NCBI GenBank assembly: GCA_003255025.1
Contig: QANY01009007.1
Location: forward strand, 124,001 to 188,000
Source of the DNA: Datisca glomerata
Taxonomy: Eukaryota; Streptophyta; Magnoliopsida; Cucurbitales; Datiscaceae
Length of the DNA stretch: 64,000 bases
Direction of reading: 5' to 3'
The notes beneath the pieces are model-generated. The model did no database searches, had not been told where the DNA came from, and saw only the letters and a list, made by a program, of their open reading frames with translations. Below, one piece after another: positions 57,309 to 64,000 of the stretch; position 1 is the stretch's first letter; each line of letters begins with the position of its first letter. The position numbers and the translations under genes were made by a program.

Positions 57309-57927
57309 TCATGGATGGAAGAGGCTGTCTGCCAACTATCTTTCCTTTCACTTCATCGAAATCTATATTAAACTAGCAAGAAGTTTGAAAATCTGGTTGC
57401 TCTCCACTATTTTCTCGTTATAATTACATTCATCATGGCTCTTCCATTCATAATCATTAAACATATCTAAGTCCTGCCATAGTCCTTTCAGGACATTGAA
57501 ATACTTGGTTTCGCTGTCTTCTTGTCGAGGCTCACTGAACTGCAGTTGTATAGGTCAGATCTTCTTTCGTGGGGGTTTCTTTTCTCCAATCAGATATTCG
57601 ATCTTCCCTCTTACTCGAATATACATTCGAATAGACTGAGACCAACGCAGAAAGTTATCTCCATTGAGCCGAACAGAACTAATCTGGACAAAATGGGTGT
57701 CTGAGTTGGTGATTTTAGTTATTATGTTTTTTGAGGTAGCAGCTTTGGTGGATTTATATGAAATGCAGACATGGTTTAGGGTTTGGTAAAGATTAATTTA
57801 AATAAAGGAGTAAGTCCAAGATTTTAGGGTTTGTTAACAACAACAACAACTCTATTTTGACATAAAAATAGAGTAGTAATAGGGACATAAATTTTTCTCA
57901 TTTCAATAATGAACAAAAAAAATTAAA

Positions 57928-57942
57928 CCTACTTTGATACCA
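57928..57942 (-). promoter_or_regulatory. Primer binding site of the Ale-like Copia element
   Basis: The minus strand reads TGGTATCAAAGTAGG directly after the LTR, close to the usual TGGTATCAGAGC complement of initiator methionine tRNA. Confidence 0.75.
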
Positions 57943-58195
57943 AATTGGCGCAGAGAAAATGTGAAGAATCAAACTCTGTATGATTCTCTTCTTCTTAATT
58001 CATAAAAGTAATATTTACAAGACTCATATTTATAGACTATACAAGGAATAAATAAGGAATAAGACAACTAAATTAAAAGGATAGACATATCCTATTAGGA
58101 AGTTACAAATTGGGGAATCTTCTAGGATCAATATCTCAACAATATCTCCTAGGATCTTGGCAATATCTTAGCCAAATAATCGAAACTTTCCAACA
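57943..58195 (-). repeat. 5' LTR of the Ale-like Copia element
   Basis: On the minus strand it starts TGTTGGAAAGTTTCGATT and ends CTCTGCGCCAATT. Same family as 3,648-3,857, with an extra block (GATATTGTTGAGATATTGAT region). The five flanking bases are AAACT, against AAACC after the 3' LTR. Confidence 0.85.
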
Positions 58196-58239
58196 AGTTT
58201 ATATGTTTGATTGGTCTAAAACTAAATCAAACTGCTCAA

Positions 58240-58620
58240 TGAACATCCCAAATCACTTCGGCGTTCAATTAAAGTTCAAAGTGTGAAAAATGAATCATGA
58301 TCAGTAATATTCATACAACATTTAATCAGAGTTCAAAATGTGAACACCCCTAATCACTTCGGTGTTTAATCAGAGTTCGAAGTGTGAAAAATGAATCATT
58401 GATCGGTAATATTCAAACAACATTTAATCAGAGTTCAAAATGTGAGAAATGAATCATTGATCGGTAATATTCAATGAACACCCACAATCACTTCGATGTT
58501 TAATCAGAGTTCAAAGTGCGAAAGATGAATAATTGATCAGTAATATTTAAACAACGTTTAATCAAAGTTCAAAATGTGAAAAATGAGTCCTTGATCGGTA
58601 ATATTCAAAACATGATAAAA
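58240..58620. repeat. Tandem array with AATCACTTCGG units
   Basis: AATCACTTCG recurs at 58,251, 58,352 and 58,486 (spacings 101 and 134); between them TTTAATCAGAGTTCAAA and GAATCATTGATCGGTAATAT recur with sub-periods of about 33 and 67 bp. It is a compound minisatellite directly right of the Copia LTR. Confidence 0.8.
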
Positions 58621-59330
58621 GTTTGGGGTAAACTGAAATTTGCCTATTTTATTGGGTTTTGGCAAGAATGACCCTATTGTACAAATAATTAGCAAAAATT
58701 GCAAATAAAAATAGTAGCTGCAAATACACCCCATTAATTAATACTATGTACTGAATGAAATAACTAATAGCTTAATAACTATACAATAAGCTTTAAAAAA
58801 ATTTAATTAAAAAGTATCAATATTACATATATAAAATACAATGATCATTCGTGTATCTAAAACATTAAAATAGATTATGCACTAACAATTATGTATTTTT
58901 ATGCTTGCATAGAAAGACGGAAAAATTAGGTTTATAAGTCATATTTTTACTATTTTAGAAAATGGCTAAAAAATTTCCTATTTGCACAAATGACCAATTT
59001 TTCCTTCATCTTTTCTCCCTTCGTCTTCTCACTTCGTCTCTGTCTCTTTCTTCTCTCCCTTTATCTTCGTCTTCTCTTCTTCTTTCTTCTCTGCCCCTTT
59101 CTTCTTTCTTCTTCTCCATTCGTCTTCTCTCCCTTCTACGCTCTTTCCATTCGTGATCTATTTTTGAGTCTCGTGGTCTGTTTTTTTCTAGTTTGATGTG
59201 TTTTTATTTTTGATTTTCATGATTTTGTGAATTTCTCATTATTCGTTGTATGATTTTTTGATTTGATTTCTGAATTTATGAGATTTCAACGAGATCGAGG
59301 TAAAGAAGAGAAGGTGGGGGGTCTAATCGT
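58621..59330. other. AT-rich spacer with CT-rich tract
   Basis: No gene. 59,010-59,150 is a pyrimidine-rich tract (TCTTC repeats) that gives open frames by low complexity only. Confidence 0.5.
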
Positions 59331-59339
59331 GTGGAAAGC

Positions 59340-59545
59340 TTCGGCCATGGAAAGTTTTTTCAACCTTTGGCCATGGAAAGCTTTGGCCATGGAAAGCTTC
59401 GGCCATGCAGAAGCTCTCCAAGCCTATCCGTCATCTTGACGCTGGTTGGAGGGTCTGTCGGCCTGAGATTACTATTCGGCGATGATCGGGGGAACATCCG
59501 TGGAAGATCCGTTGGAGGGTCTGTCGGCCCGAAATCCCACATTGA
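59340..59545. repeat. Short direct repeats
   Basis: GGCCATGGAAAGCTT-like units recur four times within 59,340-59,410. A little further GTTGGAGGGTCTGTCGGCC occurs at 59,442 and again at 59,511. No gene product can be assigned. Confidence 0.75.
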
Positions 59546-59744
59546 ACGGCGCGGTTCAACGTTTGCGACAGTTCTCGATAGGAGAGAGGGGTAAGGATAA
59601 TCTTCATCTTTATATTTTTGTCTTTTTTATCATGCTTTGCCACTCTGATCTAACACATGTACAGTCTAGGTGTCGTAGGTTCCTGTCGTGGAAGTGTGTA
59701 AAAAGCCATTAGAACTGTTCGGCTTCTAAATCCATGAGCACCCA

Positions 59745-59955
59745 TGTGCGTTCAGATGCCGGATTCACGTTGCTTGGCTTCGGAGCAGATAGGACTCACG
59801 TGCCTTCATGTTGGAGGTAATCATGGTTACTTTGTTTTATTTGTTCAATTGTTCTATATATGTCTGTTCTTTGACAATTTTTATTGTGTCTGGCTCTATA
59901 TTTTCAAGTTCGTTTCCTCTTTGTATTTTGTTCATTATCTTTATTGTTTCTTCTT
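59745..59955 (+). repeat. Exon-like direct repeat, copy 1
   Basis: Contains GCTTGGCTTCGGAGCAGATA, then TGTTGGAGGTAATCATGGTT and TTTGTTTTATTTGTTCAATT. It resembles 62,510-62,770. In translation CLASEQIGLTCLHVGG compares with CLASQQMGLLCIQV in the other copy, so a small exon ending at the GGTAAT donor may be duplicated. Function unknown. Confidence 0.5.
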
Positions 59956-60087
59956 TCTGGAATTTCTATTCTCAATTTCTGATTAGTCTTATCGTCAAAT
60001 AATCAGAAGTTTTAATTTTTTTTTATTTATTTAAAGAGTTTCTGATTTGTTCCATTTTGAGTTTCTGTCACCAATATAATGATTAAG

Positions 60088-60660
60088 ATGGTTGTGAACG
60101 ATGATTGCATCAATGTAGAAGGGGAAGGTACTCCCAATGTTATTGGTCTATTCAAAGGGAATTCTAAGGAAATCTGTTGTATGAGCAGATATGACTGTGA
60201 CTTGGCAGATCTTCCTCTGATAATATTACAGCTGGTAGATGGCTTATATTTTTACTTTCTCATTTTCATTGTGAAGCAATAACAATTGCTAGACATCTAC
60301 CTATATTGTTTAATTTGTATATAATGACCTTTCTTGTAATCAAACCTGCCTTTAACAAGTCTCAAGTCAAATACTTTTTTGGCTTCATGGTGAAGCTCTT
60401 CTGTTAGGAATTAAAGCAAGTTGAGATTCTCTCTCTGTCATTTCAGCTGGAGCAGGGTGAGGCACCTATCTTGGTCGCACATGTAGACCTAGAAGGCCCT
60501 CGAGGATGCATTTCGCGGTCGTTGATAATGGATGATAGTTTCAGTGCAAACAGAAACCTTCATTTGATATTTAAAAAGGTCCTTCTGAATACAAGAAGTT
60601 TCTTGGTTACTCATCTTTGGAGGTTCTATATTCAACATTGATGGATCTGGTTAGGTTGTG
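60088..60660 (+). pseudogene. Two exon-like segments of an unrecognised plant gene
   Basis: The first (about 60,088-60,231) reads MVVNDDCINVEGEGTPNVIG, then LFKGNSKEICCMSRYDCDLA and DLPLIILQ, followed by CTG and GTAGATGG, a possible splice donor. The second starts after TTTCAG near 60,448: LEQGEAPILVAHVDLEGPRG, CISRSLIMDDSFSANRNLHL, and then, after a frame change near 60,580, KKFLGYSSLEVLYSTLMDLV. Codon use and the acidic/hydrophobic pattern look like a real protein and the putative junction is in frame (ILQL-LEQGEAP). The frame change suggests decay. I do not recognise the family. It lies just before the TRAPPC6 pseudogene, on the same strand. Confidence 0.45.
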
Positions 60661-60781
60661 CAAGGGAGGTACTAGCTAACGATGATTTTTTTGTCTTGTA
60701 TTTCCCACATTAAAGTTCTAATTATACTATGTTCTTTAGCGAAATTTGCAATTAAATATTTTACCTCTTTTTTATGTTTAG

Positions 60782-61214
60782 CTATACAATGGAGCGGCCT
60801 AGGTTCACTGACCATTTGGAGGCAATTAAGTTTATTTGCAAGGACTTATGGTCTGAGCTCTTCAAGAAGCAGATAGACAATTTGAAGACAAAACATAGAG
60901 TAAAATCCAGAACCTTAAAATGAAGAGTAACTTATTCTTTTTAAGTTCGCAACAGTAGGATCATATGTGATAATATGCCTTTTCATCCCTGCAGGGTACC
61001 TGCATATTGTAAGATAATCGGTTCCGCTAGCTCGCACACATGTCAATTGACCCATCACCTGATAGTGAATCACAAGATAACTTGGTCGGTGAAACGACAG
61101 CTTCTCAAGCGACGAGCATGTATCTTTATTTTCCATGTGGAATCATAAAGGGTGCTCTTTCGAACTTGGGGATTCCTTGTGTAGTTTCTGCTGATATTTC
61201 CAATCTTCGTGCAT
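60782..61214 (+). pseudogene. TRAPPC6: TRAPP complex subunit 6 (Trs33 family) pseudogene
   Basis: TRAPPC6/Trs33 is a small core subunit of the TRAPP tethering complex that activates Rab GTPases at the Golgi. Exon A (60,782-60,899) reads [39 protein letters not shown]. An intron of 95 bp (GT at 60,900, AG at 60,994) follows. Exon B (60,995-61,214) reads GTCIL, stop, DNRFR, stop, LAHMSIDPSPDSE, then MYLYFPCGIIKGALSNLGIP and VSADISNLRA. The stops are TAA where CAA (Gln) and TAG where TGG (Trp) are expected. After GCAT the donor GTAAGT reads ATAAGT. The first exon and the last exon were not found. A duplicated, dead gene fragment. Confidence 0.85.
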
Positions 61215-61506
61215 ATAAGTACATCTATATCTAACTTGAATTCTTATTTCAGTATCATTTTGGTTTATTTCTGAAGCTACAAACTTCGTTGGTATTGTTA
61301 GTCCATTTTAGAATTACCTTATATATGATCAATTAGTTAGAATAGTAACAGAAATGGAAAGTGACATTATTGACCCTCGACCATTCACATATTTCTCACT
61401 TACAGCTACATCTCTGAGCTTATAATCGAAAGCACTAATAGTCCTTGTTTTAACTTCTATTAAAAATTTGAAGAAAATGAGACATTGTGACCTACATGTC
61501 GCCTCA

Positions 61507-61802
61507 CTTGTGGGTTTTAGGTAACTAATCAATTTTCCACCCAAGCTCATTAGATTTCCCCTTTCGTATTATTTAGAATCTCTTTTGAGTTGTGAGGTTT
61601 GAACGGAGAGAAGTTGGGGATTGGTCTGAGGTAGGTTTCCTCGATTTGTAGTTGAAAATCGGGAATTATTGTATGGGCAATGCTAAAACTCAATATATCA
61701 GCATCAACGAGTATTATTCTAAATACGTGGTAGTTCAATTGTTGTCCCTCGAATGAGTTTTGCTTGATGTTGTCTATTTATTGACTCAAAAGACGGGTAC
61801 TT
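61507..61802. repeat. Direct repeat of about 295 bp, copy 1
   Basis: GTGGGTTTTAGGTAACTAAT to TTTATTGACTCAAAAGACGG, repeated at 63,183-63,473 with about one difference in twelve bases. Contains AGGTTTGAACGGAGAGAAGT. Not recognised as a known element; could be part of a duplicated intron or a short non-autonomous transposon. Confidence 0.8.
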
Positions 61803-62509
61803 TGAAGTTGTCCTCTACATGGGTGGCTAAAAAAAACCCAAAAGTTGTTTTACTGATTCATTGTTTATTTTCTTCATCGCTTTGTCCTTTATGTGCTATT
61901 CCTCATGATTTTTTCTATAATTAGTTTTAATGGTATACCATCTCCTTTGTTTGTTTTAGTTCTTTTATCTTAAATTCTATGTTGAAGAACAAGTTTTTTC
62001 TTCATTGATTCTTTATCTATTCTTTTAGTAGTTTCTGTGTAGTTATAATTGTTATTAATGATTTTAGAACTGCTTAATGGTTGTCTGATTTTTATCTATG
62101 TATTTTGATTCAGTTGCATATTCATTGATTTGATTTATTTTTTGGATTTTTTTTTCTTTTACTTCTTCTTTAGTGCTGCTCTGATATGATTTCCATTTAG
62201 TATTACCGCCTTATGTTTTGTGATTTATTTTCTTTCTCTTATTCAGTTGCACATTCATTGATTTGATTTGTTTTTTTGGATTTTTTCCTTTTACTTTTTT
62301 TTAGTTCTGCTCTTTGTGATTTGAAATTTTCTCATTCTCTGATATAATTTCCATTTTCTATTACTGTTTTATGTTCTGTGATTATTTTCCGTTAACTTTA
62401 CTGATAAAGAAAGGAAAGTCATCATAGTTTCTTTATGTTATGTACATCTAATGTTAGCAGGTTTTGTTTTATATGCATTGATTTTCCCTTTATGATTGTT
62501 TTATTTTCA
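61803..62509. other. T-rich, intron-like sequence
   Basis: No coding frame. Two copies of a part beginning CATTGATTTGATTT (62,125 and 62,251, about 126 bp apart), each followed by TTTTTGGATTTTTT and a CTCTGATAT-like piece, show a local tandem duplication. Confidence 0.6.
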
Positions 62510-62770
62510 GGAGTTGATTCAGCTTGCTTAGCTTCACAGCAAATGGGTCTCCTGTGCATTCAGGTTCTCAGTCATATGCCTTCACGTTGGCTAGTGCATG
62601 TGCTTGTTGGAGGTAATGATAGTTGTTTTGTTTTATTTGTTCAATTATTCTATATATATATACATATGTGTGTGTGTGTGTGTGTTCTTTTACAGTGTAT
62701 ATTGTGTTTGACTGTCTGTATTTCAGGTTCATTTTCTCTTTGTATTTTATTCATTATGTTTATTGATTGA
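62510..62770 (+). repeat. Exon-like direct repeat, copy 2, with TG microsatellite
   Basis: Starts GTTGATTCAGCTTGCTTAGC and reads SACLASQQMGLLCIQV, then HMPSRW and VLVGG before GGTAATGATAG. A (TG)n run at 62,667-62,686 lies in the intron-like part. Similar to 59,745-59,955. Confidence 0.5.
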
Positions 62771-63182
62771 TGTGTTTTTGTTGGTTAAAATTTTCTTATT
62801 ATAGTATGTGTTGATTTATGGAATGCTACTGAATCAATTCAAATGTGATAAGTTAATTACATGCCTTAATTGTCCTACATCATCTTTAATTTTTGTGTTG
62901 CCGTTGTAATTTTTCCCAATTTTGGGTTGTTTGTTCATAATAGAAGAGGATTATTGTGTTTCGTAGTTCCTTCCTCCGATCTAGATACTCCCTTTTTTTG
63001 TCTTGTAGACTTCTAATTTTGCTTACTTAATTGATTGTTTCTTTGTCATTTTTGTATGTAAACTCGAAGTCAATACAATTGTATACAATTGCTAATAATG
63101 CTAAAGTAGTTTGCCTTTGTTTTCTTTCTTTTTTTCTTCCCTTTGTGGGGTGAAATTTCTGAACCTTAATCATGGTAATAGT
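62771..63182. other. AT-rich spacer, nothing recognised
   Basis: Intron-like or intergenic sequence without a frame or RNA gene. Confidence 0.4.
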
Positions 63183-63473
63183 GTGGGTTTTAGGTACTAA
63201 TCAATTTTCCATTCAAGCTCATTGGATTTCCCCTTTTGTATTATTTAGAATCTCTTTTGAGTTCTGAGGTTTGAACGGAGAAAAGTGGGGGATTGGTCTG
63301 AGGTGGGTTTCCTCGATTAATAGTTGAAAACCTGAAATTACTGCATGGGCAATGCTAAAATTCAAGGTATCAGAATCATCCAGTATTATTCTAAATATGT
63401 GGTAGTTCAGTAGTTGACCCTCGAATGAGTTTTGCTTGACGTTGTCTATTTATTGACTCAAAAAGCGGGTACT
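63183..63473. repeat. Direct repeat of about 295 bp, copy 2
   Basis: GTGTGGGTTTTAGGTACTAA to TTTATTGACTCAAAAAGCGG; same unit as 61,507-61,802, in the same direction, about 1,675 bp apart. Confidence 0.8.
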
Positions 63474-64000
63474 TAAAGGATTGGAAATTGGTAAAAATAA
63501 CATGAATCTAAAGGCTATAACTTCTGGACTTCAAAGAGTTAAAATATAAATCCTTGGATCTATTGGTATTGAAAATTCTGGTTTTCATTCTGCATATTGC
63601 AAGTTGAATTTCTGATCTTAATGTTGTCATTTTTTATGCAAGTTTAAGTTTTGATCTTGATGTCAACTTGGAGTTTGAAATGGGGTTCTTGATGATTTTC
63701 ATTGTCTGCTTGAGTAGAGGAAGACAATAAGGCATATAATTCCCTTCAGTTTTATTTATCATATTCTATAAATAAAGTCTTCAAATGATTAACTCTTTTA
63801 TGGTCTTTACAGTGACTATGTTGAAGTCTGAGGGATTGCTTCGCAATGTTTAGATGCACTAGAAAGAGAAGAGAGAGAGAGAATTGTGCTTCTCTAAGAT
63901 TAATAGACGTAGAAGATTGTTTGGACATAAGGAGAAACCATTATGTTTCTCTTTTCGTCTGCTCAATAAAAACCAGCTTTCTTCTTTAATTCAAACTTTA
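63474..64000. other. AT-rich sequence to the window end, nothing recognised
   Basis: A short purine run (GAAGAGAAGAGAGAGAGAG) at about 63,860-63,882; otherwise no feature. Confidence 0.4.

Larger units (their letters stand above)
53492..58195 (-). mobile_element. Ale-like Copia element, 5' part (LTR to RT), with internal duplication
   Basis: Read on the minus strand: LTR (58,195-57,943), primer site, gag with knuckle CDYCNKPGHTRETC (near 57,150), protease (WIIDSGASDHMTSL near 56,910, with DSG intact), gag-pre-integrase (LWHFRLGHSRFPYL near 56,500), integrase (LTFIDDHTRLCWVYLMTE), and RT ending KEQFQRLVGRLIYLSHTCPD. The RT box is YVDG instead of YVDD. A segment of 780 bp in the integrase part is present twice in tandem. 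The element stops at PDIAFVV (53,492); its RNase H and 3' LTR are at 3,039-3,857 on the plus strand. Many frameshifts make it inactive. Confidence 0.85.

Noticed and set aside
58962..59196. Ser/Leu/Phe-rich frames
   Set aside because: Low-complexity pyrimidine tract; no start context or domain.
1..64000. The whole window as a plant mitochondrial genome with transposon pieces
   Set aside because: The LINE runs in frame on both sides of the block, there are nested LTR elements with target duplications, a TRAPPC6 pseudogene and a KLCR fragment, and all mitochondrial genes are broken. All this fits nuclear DNA.

Overview
This window reads as nuclear DNA of a flowering plant, very probably a eudicot. 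It has decaying LINE, Copia and Gypsy retrotransposons, fragments of plant nuclear genes (a kinesin-light-chain-related TPR protein, TRAPP subunit 6), AT-rich spacers, and a large block of organelle DNA. Nothing in it looks prokaryotic, and almost no reading frame is intact. The exception is the gag gene of one LTR element. No new biochemical system was found. The interesting content is the structure: nested insertions and a rearrangement that can be read at base level.

Layout. 1-1,430: a TPR gene fragment and AT-rich spacer. 1,440-3,037: gag, protease and start of integrase of a Tork-like Copia element. 3,039-3,857: RNase H and 3' LTR of a different (Ale-like) Copia element. 3,979-7,890: an LTR and primer site of a Gypsy element, then decayed sequence. 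7,890-11,337: first part of an L1-type LINE. 11,338-50,673: a block of mitochondrial DNA inside the LINE. 50,674-52,470: the rest of the LINE. 52,741-53,468: a tandem array of about 190-bp units. 53,492-58,195: the 5' part of the Ale-like Copia element, on the minus strand. 58,240-64,000: another tandem array, a TRAPPC6 pseudogene, unrecognised exons and long direct repeats.

The organelle block holds broken copies of nad1 exons 4 and 5 with the matR-bearing intron between them, ccmC and atp4. It also holds two plastid-derived stretches: trnT/trnD/psbM, and trnI/rpl23/rpl2 with its intron. Fragments of Gypsy and LINE elements lie among them. Group II intron sequence is still present, so the transfer was of DNA, not of spliced RNA. 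A 7.1-kb LTR element with 2.8-kb LTRs and a gag gene but no pol sits inside this block, flanked by the target duplication TTGAA.

Two reconstructions stand out. First, the LINE reading frame runs straight on from 11,337 to 50,674 once the block is removed, with AGAGA on both sides, so the organelle DNA entered an existing LINE. Second, the two chimeric Copia elements are reciprocal: exchanging their halves rebuilds a continuous reverse transcriptase/RNase H on one side and a continuous integrase start on the other. That is the signature of an inversion of about 50.5 kb (3,038-53,491) that carries the LINE, the organelle block and the LTR element with it. Order of events: LINE, then organelle DNA, then the gag-only element; the Copia insertions came before the inversion.
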